DNA from: a virus
IMG/VR virus record: IMGVR_UViG_3300047174_000188
Location: 1 to 42,699 of that record
Direction: 5' to 3' (one strand)
DNA length: 42,699 nt
Shown: in pieces, positions 29,569 through 36,609 of the stretch
Layout: each line of letters starts with the position of its first letter
How positions within the stretch are numbered: position 1 is the stretch's first letter
The notes under the pieces: model-generated
The model's input: only the letters and a program-made list of their open reading frames with translations
Told to the model about the DNA's origin: nothing
Databases searched by the model: none
Position numbers and translations under genes: made by a program

Positions 29569-30108
29569 TTAGGCTATCGTATTCATATTTGGCGAAGATA
29601 TTGTTTTTCCAGATTGTTCGTCCACAATGGATTCCAATTTTACTGGACCATCCAAGTATAGCTCGTTTTCATCTGGATGCGTAAAATGAGATGTGAGACT
29701 TTTCATCCAATTAATTGATGAAGCAGGAGCAACTCCAAATAAAATAATAACATGTGCTTTTGGAGCTTGATCGTGATAACCAACCGACGCACTACTCTCA
29801 TTGTAGGTCCAATGATGTCCGAGCTTTGCTCCATTTTCGGTAGCAACAAGAAAAGAATTGATATCATCAACCGAAATCATACGGCAGACATCTATAATAC
29901 CCCTCGACTGTATGAAATAAAAAGTCTCCATACAGTGGTCAAAATAAGCACTCAGAAGACCGTCTTCGTCTCCTTCATAGTCTGGTAATAGATATTGTAT
30001 TGAGCTTTCTTCAGCGTGGGGTGCAATATTTAAAAGAAACTTATCCTTATTATCTACCAGATAATCAATCGGATTGGCAGAAGCTTCTTTTATTTCCGAA
30101 TATCGCAT
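29569..30108 (-). CDS. Capsid-targeted protein, possibly ART-like, 179 aa
   Basis: I set the start at ATG 30108, four bases after a late box; the frame runs further upstream. The leader is MRYSEIKE with an I-K-E site followed by alanine. The mature part has a helix (SSIQYLLPDYEGDE), GAKLGHHWTYNESSASVGY, then HVIILFGVAPASSINW and HPDENELYLDGPVKLESI. The last element resembles the third ART motif with a glutamate pair (E-N-E), but the first motif is not clear, so the ART call is tentative. Confidence 0.6.
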   Translation of the reverse strand: MRYSEIKEASANPIDYLVDNKDKFLLNIAPHAEESSIQYLLPDYEGDEDGLLSAYFDHCMETFYFIQSRGIIDVCRMISVDDINSFLVATENGAKLGHHWTYNESSASVGYHDQAPKAHVIILFGVAPASSINWMKSLTSHFTHPDENELYLDGPVKLESIVDEQSGKTISSPNMNTIA

Positions 30109-30112
30109 CCGA

Positions 30113-30118
30113 TATTTA
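30113..30118 (-). promoter_or_regulatory. T4-late-like TAAATA box for 30108
   Basis: The minus strand reads AATAAATA, four bases, then ATGCG at 30108. The box begins directly after the upstream gene's stop codon (TAA at 30121-30119). Confidence 0.65.
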
Positions 30119-30418
30119 TTAGGAGAAGTCCTCCAACTGGTCTTCAGCGGGTTCCATCCGCCAAGCGCAGACGATGAGCTTGGAGCCATCCTTGAAGGTC
30201 GCCGTGTAGCTCAGTCCATATTCGTATTCGAAATCTTCCAGTTCCCATTTCCAGTGACGATCAACGATCTTCGCGGCATCATAGATAATCAGATCGTCAC
30301 TATCGATCCCGGCGAAGCTGTTGATTGCGAGGTGCGCGATGGAAACGGCGGCTCCGAACTTCTCGCCGGTCATGTCGATCCCGAACTTCAAACCGTCTTT
30401 GTTGACTTGCATGTCCAT
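30119..30418 (-). CDS. Unknown protein, 99 aa
   Basis: I chose ATG 30418, just after the previous stop. The protein is compact and beta-rich (DGLKFGIDMTGEKFGAAVSI, then YTATFKDGSKLIVCAWRM) with an acidic end. No family recognised. Codon use is slightly more GC-rich than in the ART genes beside it. It lies in an early operon with the next gene upstream. Confidence 0.55.
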   Translation of the reverse strand: MDMQVNKDGLKFGIDMTGEKFGAAVSIAHLAINSFAGIDSDDLIIYDAAKIVDRHWKWELEDFEYEYGLSYTATFKDGSKLIVCAWRMEPAEDQLEDFS

Positions 30419-30423
30419 TTTTA

Positions 30424-30681
30424 TTAGCACCCGTGATAGATCGTAAGAAGCTTCACATTGGTGTTGGGATGACGAGGCACGTAAAGAGCCATTTCGCCGT
30501 CCCAGCCGTCCTCGTCATATCGGGGATGATCGCTGGTGATTTGCTCAAACAGAACTTCGTTTCCAGTGTGATAGCTCTTGATCGTCAAAGAACGCGGAAA
30601 ACGACCATCAGGCAAATGATCGCTCGTGAGAAGGAGATCGCCAGTTTCCTTACGGAATTCGCAATCGGCAGTCGAGATCAT
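30424..30681 (-). CDS. Unknown protein, 85 aa
   Basis: AAGGAGA lies eight bases upstream of ATG 30681, so I prefer this to ATG 30696. It is a small beta-rich protein (GDLLLTSDHLPDGRFPRSLT, then VKLLTIYHGC). It is the first gene behind the TTGACG element at 30736-30731. No family recognised. Confidence 0.6.
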   Translation of the reverse strand: MISTADCEFRKETGDLLLTSDHLPDGRFPRSLTIKSYHTGNEVLFEQITSDHPRYDEDGWDGEMALYVPRHPNTNVKLLTIYHGC

Positions 30682-30709
30682 AAAATTCTCCTTCATTGCT
30701 ACAATAGAA

Positions 30710-30736
30710 GGATACTATAACCCGAAATTTCGTCAA
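30710..30736 (-). promoter_or_regulatory. Sigma-70-like promoter, minus strand
   Basis: TTGACG (30736-30731), in the context TTTTTGCTTGACGAAAT shared with the element near 38226, is followed by TTATAGTATCC. The -10 is ambiguous (TAGTAT at a short spacing or TATCCT at 16 bases). Confidence 0.45.
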
Positions 30737-30746
30737 GCAAAAACTT

Positions 30747-31124
30747 CTATTCGGGTCTCCGAACCAAAGTTACTTGACGCTTCCTAACACGGCGTGAAAT
30801 CGTTTCTTGCAGGCTTACACTGGGACCAGCTTGTAGGTCAAAGTCTTTACGACTGAAGTGTTTCAAATATGGGCGGAAAGGTCGCATAGCTTTCCCCAAA
30901 AAAATGTTAATCGGGATTTGGCGATTACTCTCCCACCACCATTGTTGCCCACAAAGCAAGAATTGTTTACGCAATGATTCCTCTGGAATTGAATCCAGAA
31001 CATACATAGACAACAGTTGACTATCAGAGTTTTGAATGATTCCAAGATACGGAGTATCAAGTAAAACACCATAGCTCAGAAAAGGAAACTTTGTCAGGAT
31101 TGCCGCGATACGCTCGTCGTCCAT
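30747..31124 (-). CDS. Conserved unknown protein, 125 aa
   Basis: It contains QWWWESNRQIPINIFL and a basic end (SRRVRKRQVTLVRR), a pattern I associate with a conserved small protein of T4-superfamily phages of unknown role. A perfect TATAAATA lies 26 bases upstream on the minus strand (31158-31151), leaving room for a leader, unlike the effector genes. Confidence 0.6.
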   Translation of the reverse strand: MDDERIAAILTKFPFLSYGVLLDTPYLGIIQNSDSQLLSMYVLDSIPEESLRKQFLLCGQQWWWESNRQIPINIFLGKAMRPFRPYLKHFSRKDFDLQAGPSVSLQETISRRVRKRQVTLVRRPE

Positions 31125-31150
31125 GAAACCATATATTACTGTTGGTTGGG

Positions 31151-31158
31151 TATTTATA
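31151..31158 (-). promoter_or_regulatory. Full-consensus T4 late promoter TATAAATA
   Basis: The minus strand reads TATAAATA, identical to the T4 late consensus, 26 bases before ATG 31124. It is divergent from the late box of the effector gene at 31198. Confidence 0.65.
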
Positions 31159-31187
31159 CACGGAAAATTTCATTTTGTTTCAGCCGA

Positions 31188-31193
31188 TAAATA
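31188..31193 (+). promoter_or_regulatory. T4-late-like TAAATA box for 31198
   Basis: GATAAATA is followed by four bases and then ATGCG at 31198. No ribosome site. Confidence 0.65.
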
Positions 31194-31197
31194 TCTG

Positions 31198-31812
31198 ATG
31201 CGATACCACGAAATCATTGCCGAGAATGCAGGAACCTTAACGCTTTGGCATGGTGGTCGCGATCTTGAATCATCGTATCACGAAGTTCGTTCTCATGCGA
31301 AAGGTCGCTGGGAGCATGGGCCGGGACTTTATTTGACAACACACTATGATACTGCCGCAAAATACGCCAAGGGTGGTGGAAAACTTTATAAAGTTACCGT
31401 TAGAAAAGGCACAGATATTAGCGAAGTGGAAATATCGTTTAATGACGCGATGGATTTTGTAAACAGCAATGTAAAAGGTTCAAAGCGTAAGCAAATGGAA
31501 ACTGATTTAGCTAATAATATGTCACGCCGAAATGCTAAAAGTATTCCTGCCGAAGTTATGATCAATCTCTGTTTGAATTGTGAAGCTATTCCTAACACTA
31601 AAACTAATGTTTTGCGCCAATTCTTAATTGATCAAGGTGTTGATTATGCTTGGGTTAATCGTTATGGCGGCAGAAACGAAAGTGTTATGGTAGTCATAAA
31701 CCCTAAAATTATAACACGAGTTCAAGTTGTCCCCGCAAAAGATGTCAAAGATGGCTTTGAGCTTCCTAATACTTTTCAAGAATCATTGAATGAAAAGCAG
31801 GAAGAGAACTAA
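31198..31812 (+). CDS. Capsid-targeted ADP-ribosyltransferase-like protein, 204 aa
   Basis: I start at ATG 31198 because of the late box and because MRYHEIIAE is nearly the T4 IPIII leader (MKTYQEFIAE), with the same I-A-E site. The mature domain shows LTLWHGGRDLESSYHE, then GPGLYLTTHYDTAAKYAKGG and the strand KLYKVTV, a typical ART-PolyVal-like core. It ends with DYAWVNRYGGRNESVMVVIN. The target is unknown. An in-frame extension to 31123 exists but has no start signals. Confidence 0.8.
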   Translation: MRYHEIIAENAGTLTLWHGGRDLESSYHEVRSHAKGRWEHGPGLYLTTHYDTAAKYAKGGGKLYKVTVRKGTDISEVEISFNDAMDFVNSNVKGSKRKQMETDLANNMSRRNAKSIPAEVMINLCLNCEAIPNTKTNVLRQFLIDQGVDYAWVNRYGGRNESVMVVINPKIITRVQVVPAKDVKDGFELPNTFQESLNEKQEEN

Positions 31813-31814
31813 AA

Positions 31815-32105
31815 ATGCTCACAGTTATCATTGCCGAAGGCTATCGTTGTGTTGGTACTTGCGTCACATCTTTTGACGATGATGGAAAGTGTAATGTCCC
31901 TGATCTTCCGTGGGCGACAATTTCTGATTTTGAATTGGCTGACGAACAAGCTGAACATCTTACTGTTCATGAATTTTACGCACATGTTCCGCCTGACCCG
32001 CACATTGAAGCCGAGCTTGATGGTCACGAAGTAGAATACTTGTTTGTTGATGGTGTCTTTATGGTATATGATTTAGATACTAATAGGCACTATTTCTTTG
32101 CTTGA
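31815..32105 (+). CDS. Unknown acidic protein, 96 aa
   Basis: ATG 31815 lies two bases after the ART stop. It is an acidic, beta-like protein (EVEYLFVDGVFMVYDLDTNR) with two cysteines near the start. The next gene overlaps its stop. No family recognised; possibly co-expressed with the ART. Confidence 0.55.
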   Translation: MLTVIIAEGYRCVGTCVTSFDDDGKCNVPDLPWATISDFELADEQAEHLTVHEFYAHVPPDPHIEAELDGHEVEYLFVDGVFMVYDLDTNRHYFFA

Positions 32106-32286
32106 CGCATACCTCTTTGATGAAGACGATCTCCTTGATTTTATAAAGACCACGCTTGCGCGGCAAAATAATTCTGTTCGTCTTTTCAAACAGATCGGCA
32201 CGGGAACCATTGATTACGATTTGATTTCCGAGAAGGCTCCTCCCGAACCCGATTCTAAATTGTTTGAAGAGATATTGACTGATTGA
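32098..32286 (+). CDS. Small acidic protein, 62 aa
   Basis: It starts with TTG overlapping the previous TGA. The product is acidic and helical (LFDEDDLLDFIKTTLARQNN) and ends KLFEEILTD. No family recognised. It precedes the PRPP synthetase gene by 43 bases. Confidence 0.5.
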   Translation: MLDAYLFDEDDLLDFIKTTLARQNNSVRLFKQIGTGTIDYDLISEKAPPEPDSKLFEEILTD

Positions 32287-32329
32287 TTTTTCTGGGTCAT
32301 AAAAAATTAGCAAACCAAAAGAGAGCTTC

Positions 32330-33262
32330 GTGAAAATCCTATCTGGTAATTCGAATCCGATGTTTGCCGCAGAGATTGCGAAATATCTGGACATCGATGT
32401 GTCCAACTCCCAACTCAAAACATTCTCGGATCAAGAAATTTCCGTCCGTATCGCAGATAACATGCGTGGAAAAGATTGTTTCATCGTTCAATCCACCTGT
32501 GCTCCCGCAAATGATCATTTGGTTGAGTTGCTTATTTGCATTGATGCCCTGAAGCGCGCTTCAGCAAGACGCATCACGGCAGTGATGCCATACTTCGGAT
32601 ATGCGCGGCAGGATCGCAAAGGCGGACGAACTGCTATTTCGGCAAAGTTGGTCGCCGACATTCTGACCGCTGCTGGCGCCCATCGTGTCCTTACGATGGA
32701 CCTCCACGCTGGGCAGATTGAAGGCTTCTTCAACATTCCCGTTGACAACCTCACAGCCATGACCGTGATCGCGGAAGATATAAAGCGAACGCACGATAAC
32801 GTTCGGATAATTTCTCCCGATGTCGGCGGCGTCGCGCGGGCTAGGGCTTTATCGTCAAAACTGGGCATCGGTCTTGCCATTGTGGACAAGCAGCGTCCAG
32901 AGGCGAATGTCAGCGAGGTTATGAACATCATCGGTGACGTATCAGGGTTTAACTGCATCTTATTTGATGATATCGTTGATACCGCTGGAACGCTCTGTCA
33001 CGCTGCCGAAGCGTTGCTCGAAAAAGGCGCCAAAAGTGTGTCGGCTTACGTTAGCCACGGCGTGCTTTCTGGTCCTGCACTGGCGCGGATCGCTGCATCT
33101 TCGCTAAACGAAGTGGTAATTACCGACTCTATTCCGCTTTCACGCGAAGTACTGGATAAATTCGGAAGCCCTGTTCGGGTAGTGTCTGTCGCCAATCTGT
33201 TTGGCGAAGCTGTGCGACGCGTAGCACAAGAGGAATCAGTCTCCAGACTATCCTATTATTAG
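32330..33262 (+). CDS. prs: Ribose-phosphate pyrophosphokinase (PRPP synthetase), 310 aa
   Basis: Makes PRPP from ribose 5-phosphate and ATP, the precursor for nucleotide and NAD synthesis. The length is normal for the family. Visible motifs are [10 protein letters not shown] (88-97, ATP region), the active-site [12 protein letters not shown] (His126), the catalytic loop [13 protein letters not shown] (186-198, keeping the Lys and second Arg) and the PRPP loop DDIVDTAGT (213-221). It starts with GTG. Codon use is more GC-rich than its neighbours, suggesting host origin. Its NAD link may matter because the neighbouring ARTs consume NAD. Confidence 0.95.
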   Translation: MKILSGNSNPMFAAEIAKYLDIDVSNSQLKTFSDQEISVRIADNMRGKDCFIVQSTCAPANDHLVELLICIDALKRASARRITAVMPYFGYARQDRKGGRTAISAKLVADILTAAGAHRVLTMDLHAGQIEGFFNIPVDNLTAMTVIAEDIKRTHDNVRIISPDVGGVARARALSSKLGIGLAIVDKQRPEANVSEVMNIIGDVSGFNCILFDDIVDTAGTLCHAAEALLEKGAKSVSAYVSHGVLSGPALARIAASSLNEVVITDSIPLSREVLDKFGSPVRVVSVANLFGEAVRRVAQEESVSRLSYY

Positions 33263-33272
33263 GATTACGAAA

Positions 33273-33692
33273 ATGTTTGAAAAACCTCCTCAAAGTCAAG
33301 AAATAGACCTCAACGCCCTGTGCGAAGCTGCAGCGGATCGTTGTATATTATCTCCTGATGACTCTCTTAGAGAATTAACAGCTTCTGCGTTTGAAGACAC
33401 TGACGCAGTTATTAAGAAGCATCGCAAGGAAAAAAAGTATTTTAAAAAATTGATTAAGGGTATTCCATCCCTTAAAGCAGTACAGTTAAAAGAAAAGCCC
33501 ATATTTGAAAAACCATCTAAAAATGGTGTTCAGCACTACGTTGTTTATTTGGTGCTGGGACAAGTCGAGTCCGATCAACATTACATTTTGTTGAACCTCG
33601 TCACCGGAAAAATCCTAAAGGGTGCATATCGACTTGAAGATTTTATTGAAGCCGACGCATCGATAGCGATTCTTAACGCGCATTTCCCATGA
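33273..33692 (+). CDS. Unknown protein, 139 aa
   Basis: AGGATTACGAAA precedes ATG 33273. A helical N-terminal half (SLRELTASAFEDTDAVIKK) leads to a very basic loop (HRKEKKYFKKLIKGI), followed by a beta segment (HYVVYLVLGQVESDQHYILL). No motif recognised. It follows prs by ten bases, so the two are probably co-transcribed. Its end overlaps the convergent gene by 20 bases. Confidence 0.55.
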   Translation: MFEKPPQSQEIDLNALCEAAADRCILSPDDSLRELTASAFEDTDAVIKKHRKEKKYFKKLIKGIPSLKAVQLKEKPIFEKPSKNGVQHYVVYLVLGQVESDQHYILLNLVTGKILKGAYRLEDFIEADASIAILNAHFP

Positions 33693-33978
33693 TGAATTGA
33701 TAAAATTCATCGGAAGGCTTCACGTTGTGATCTTCGATGTAATGCTTATAACCTTCGGGCCAACGCCAATTGCTGGTTTTGAACTCGGTAGACCCATTGT
33801 TCTTATTGCATAGCCTGCAATTAGACCAACCTTTATAACGGTCTACGGGAGTCCTTGACTCTTTCTGGGTAAGCTTTTCTAAAAATTCAGCCTTCCCCTC
33901 CCACGGCTCGTCATTTGCGACGGGACTTGGATATTTCGGTTCGTATTTGCTGTACCAATAGCCTTCTATTTTGATCAT
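33673..33978 (-). CDS. Small zinc-site protein, 101 aa
   Basis: The sequence SNCRLCNKNNGSTEF, then WRWPEGYKHYIEDHNVKP, fits a family of small phage and bacterial proteins with C-x-x-C near the middle and a W-P-x-G-x-x-H-Y-x-x-x-H segment, which together can bind zinc. The role is unknown. It is the last of three small genes behind the promoter at 34398-34425. Confidence 0.65.
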   Translation of the reverse strand: MIKIEGYWYSKYEPKYPSPVANDEPWEGKAEFLEKLTQKESRTPVDRYKGWSNCRLCNKNNGSTEFKTSNWRWPEGYKHYIEDHNVKPSDEFYQFIMGNAR

Positions 33979-33984
33979 TGCGTC

Positions 33985-34167
33985 TTACGGACCTCCGTCA
34001 CCAGCTTGCCGCTTCGCGAGTTGTTGGGCTATCCATAGTTCTGCATCTTCAAGGTCTCGGCGCGGCAAATCTTCCGGCCAATCGCCTTGGTTTTCTTCTC
34101 CTGCTAGCATGGCGGTTACCGCTGATGACATCGCTTCAAGCAAGCGTTTTGTGAGCCGCCTAGTCAT
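33985..34167 (-). CDS. Small helical protein, 60 aa
   Basis: ATG 34167 lies four bases after the upstream stop. It is helical (MTRRLTKRLLEAMSSAVTAM) with a GDWPEDLPRRDLEDAELWIA segment, resembling other short phage proteins that end in a W-I-x-x-x-L-A-K-R helix. Function unknown. More GC-rich than average for the window. Confidence 0.55.
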   Translation of the reverse strand: MTRRLTKRLLEAMSSAVTAMLAGEENQGDWPEDLPRRDLEDAELWIAQQLAKRQAGDGGP

Positions 34168-34170
34168 GAC

Positions 34171-34368
34171 TTAATCCACCAGATCGCGCTTGGTGGGGGC
34201 GCTTTGATCGGGTCGCCGCCCACGAACGAAACGATGATAAGGAACATAACCCGAAACCTTCATCAATCCATCCTTCCAAGACTGCTGCCAACGAGCACCG
34301 AGAATGAGGCCCTTGCGGCGAGCGGCCTTGCACTGGTGGCAAGAACAAAATGAGCTTCCGCTTTTCAT
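34171..34368 (-). CDS. Small Cys-rich basic protein, 65 aa
   Basis: GGAGG lies five bases upstream of ATG 34368, which decides the start. The N-terminus has SSFCSCHQCKAARRKG, a three-cysteine cluster, followed by a basic tail (GRRPDQSAPTKRDLVD). It may bind a metal or nucleic acid. First gene of its minus operon. Confidence 0.6.
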   Translation of the reverse strand: MKSGSSFCSCHQCKAARRKGLILGARWQQSWKDGLMKVSGYVPYHRFVRGRRPDQSAPTKRDLVD

Positions 34369-34397
34369 AATTGCCTCCATTGCCTAATTGATGATTG

Positions 34398-34425
34398 ACG
34401 TTAGCATTTTTAATTTATCTGTCAA
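34398..34425 (-). promoter_or_regulatory. Sigma-70-like promoter, minus strand
   Basis: TTGACA (34425-34420) and TAACGT (34403-34398) are separated by 16 bases, 30 bases before ATG 34368. It is back to back with the late box of the fibre-like gene. Confidence 0.55.
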
Positions 34426-34441
34426 GTAAAACGGCAGCGGC

Positions 34442-34447
34442 TAAATA
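34442..34447 (+). promoter_or_regulatory. T4-late-like TAAATA box for 34452
   Basis: GCTAAATA is followed by four bases and then ATG at 34452, the same spacing as the effector genes but with ATGAC instead of ATGCG. It supports a leaderless late message for a structural gene. Confidence 0.6.
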
Positions 34448-34451
34448 CACA

Positions 34452-36254
34452 ATGACCGCTTCGATCTTCATCTTCAACATGCCAAAAGTTGTAACGTTGA
34501 CATTAGGCGGTAATCCCGGAGCCGCACTTATGAATTATCCCGTCAACTCAACTGATTTCAAGCTGATAAAGGGAATTACGAACGAGATATTCTTCTTCGT
34601 AAAAGATGTTGATAGACATCCCATCACAGCCAATTCGCTTGCAAACTCTGGAATCGTTGATCTTAGAATAATCATTACAGATGATGAAGATCACCATCTG
34701 TTGTTAGGTAATCAAAACTCTGCCACAACAACTTACACAACGACATTCCTAGAAACTACGACCATTCTTTCTAATAATACGGTAATTATTACAAATACAA
34801 CAGTGATCACGTCTAATTCAGTTGCTAATTCTTCTGGATCAAATTCGACAGCTAATTCCAATTCGGTTTCAAATACTCCCGTATCAAATACTGTTTTAAT
34901 TTCTTCTGTTGGTGCGGGGCAATACACTGTTCCTGATTATGTTAATTCTATAGTTATAGAAACATGGGGACCGGGTGGTGCAGCGGTTAATTCTCCCGAA
35001 ACGGGTGCTGCTGGCGGAGCATATGCTGAAAAAACTATTCCCGTCATGACAGGCGACACATTCGATTATTTTGTGGGTAATTCAGCTACTCCCGAACAAG
35101 CGACGTTTTGGGGAAATTCATCCGATCCAAACTCCGCTACTTTTGGTGCGTGGGGCGGCGCGTGGATTTCAAATAATGTTACGGACGTTTCTTATCAGCT
35201 TGGTTCGCCATTCGGCGCCTTCGATGTTGGCTTTTACGGTGGTGTATCAAATACAGGACAACTCATTGGTCAGGCTTCTGCGTGGTCTGGTGGAAACGCC
35301 GCCTCAAACCCCGCAGGGTTAAACGAAAGCAATGTTGAGGGTGGCGGACCAAGTAATGGAAATGCTGGAACAACTCCCGGAGGCGGCGCCCCCGCCGCTG
35401 CTGGCTTGGACACGGTATATGGTGGACCGGGACAAATTCGCATAACCGAAATCTATGATCAAGCCGCGTTAGCGAATGCTCTCGCCAATTCTAATTCAGT
35501 TTCGAATTCAGTTTCTAATTCAAATGTTTCTTCCAATTCGGTAACCATCACAAATACTGTTACTACGACAGTAACTTATATTACCAACACAATAAGTTAT
35601 GATCCAAGCGTACTTATTCCAGCACCCGGAATTGATCCAGCAAAAGGTGTTTGGATGCTTAGTCTTAAAGCATCTGACATTGCTGACTGGCCGATTGGTT
35701 ATCTTCGTTATGGCGTTGTGGGGGACCGTCTACAAGGCGATCAGGTGATGCTCTATACTGATAGAAATTATGGACCATATAGTGATTTAGAGGTTTTGGC
35801 TGGACCGTTCCCACAACCACCAGAAGCAACTATTATTACGCCCGAAATGTGCGTCCAACAAGGACGAAGCCTTTACAGTGGAGCTTTTCCGGGAGCCGCA
35901 CAAGTTGGAAATCTTAGTGGGCAACACGGTATTGTTTTACAACTGACGAATTTCACGGGTTCTATTTCAATGCAAGCATCTCTTGAGAATGAACCGCCAG
36001 TAAATAGTTCGGATTGGTTCGAAGCAAATATCACAAGCAGCACTGCTGGAATAATCGATTCAATTGGTAATCCATCTCCTCCACCGCCATGGAACAACAA
36101 CAATGGTTATGGAGGAACTATTACTTTCAGTACTGAAACAAATGGTCCTATATATGTATCGGCAGTCGGAAATTACATGTGGGTTCGTTTCATAGTTTAT
36201 TGCGTTCCCGCATCTGGTGGATCATGGACTCAAATTGATTATCGAAACGATTAA
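34452..36254 (+). CDS. Fibre- or head-decoration-like structural protein, 600 aa
   Basis: I place the start at ATG 34452, next to the late box. The N-terminal ~95 residues form a beta domain (SIFIFNMPKVVTLTLGG, then VDLRIIITDDEDHHLLL). A Ser/Asn/Thr/Val-rich linker follows (about 103-150), then a glycine-rich beta region (ETWGPGGAAVNSPETGAAGG) like the Gly-rich domains of phage fibres. A second linker of the same type (about 345-380, NSNSVSNSVSNSNVSS) leads to a C-terminal beta domain that probably caps the structure. A virion surface protein is likely. Confidence 0.7.
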   Translation: MTASIFIFNMPKVVTLTLGGNPGAALMNYPVNSTDFKLIKGITNEIFFFVKDVDRHPITANSLANSGIVDLRIIITDDEDHHLLLGNQNSATTTYTTTFLETTTILSNNTVIITNTTVITSNSVANSSGSNSTANSNSVSNTPVSNTVLISSVGAGQYTVPDYVNSIVIETWGPGGAAVNSPETGAAGGAYAEKTIPVMTGDTFDYFVGNSATPEQATFWGNSSDPNSATFGAWGGAWISNNVTDVSYQLGSPFGAFDVGFYGGVSNTGQLIGQASAWSGGNAASNPAGLNESNVEGGGPSNGNAGTTPGGGAPAAAGLDTVYGGPGQIRITEIYDQAALANALANSNSVSNSVSNSNVSSNSVTITNTVTTTVTYITNTISYDPSVLIPAPGIDPAKGVWMLSLKASDIADWPIGYLRYGVVGDRLQGDQVMLYTDRNYGPYSDLEVLAGPFPQPPEATIITPEMCVQQGRSLYSGAFPGAAQVGNLSGQHGIVLQLTNFTGSISMQASLENEPPVNSSDWFEANITSSTAGIIDSIGNPSPPPPWNNNNGYGGTITFSTETNGPIYVSAVGNYMWVRFIVYCVPASGGSWTQIDYRND

Positions 36255-36278
36255 TTTGAATGAAGCGTAATAAACAAT

Positions 36279-36307
36279 TTGACGATTTTCGTTAACCATA
36301 TTAGTCT
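36279..36307 (+). promoter_or_regulatory. Sigma-70-like promoter
   Basis: TTGACG (36279-36284) is followed after 17 bases by TAGTCT (36302-36307), seven bases before ATG 36314. A GTTAACCATAT stretch in the spacer resembles the one in the promoter at 25616. Confidence 0.5.
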
Positions 36308-36313
36308 GGAATT

Positions 36314-36607
36314 ATGAAACTTATAGACACATTCGTTGACATCAACGTCGGGCATGCCCTCAAAGGCATTTTAGCCGTTCTAACGTCTGGCTTTGTGCTA
36401 GCTTGCATGACGCTTGGCGAGATGGTGCTTTGTATAATACTGTCAGAAGTGCTTCATCTAAAGTATAACGCATTTGCTAGCCAAGAAATAAATGAACTTG
36501 CTGGTAATGCAATACTGTTCATACTTCCTTTGATCGGATCAATACCTTTAGCTGTTTTGGTTTGGAAGCAATTTTATCCACCCAAGAAAGAAGAAATTAA
36601 AGGCTAA
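36314..36607 (+). CDS. Two-pass membrane protein, 97 aa
   Basis: Two hydrophobic segments are visible (about residues 17-45, including LAVLTSGFVLACMTLGEMVL, and 66-86, NAILFILPLIGSIPLAVLVW), followed by a charged end (PPKKEEIKG). The size and topology fit a holin but equally any small inner-membrane protein. The next gene begins two bases after its stop. Confidence 0.6.
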   Translation: MKLIDTFVDINVGHALKGILAVLTSGFVLACMTLGEMVLCIILSEVLHLKYNAFASQEINELAGNAILFILPLIGSIPLAVLVWKQFYPPKKEEIKG

Positions 36608-36609
36608 TT

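Noticed and set aside
32515-32958. A long minus-strand ORF inside prs.
   Set aside because: Shadow frame of a conserved enzyme gene.
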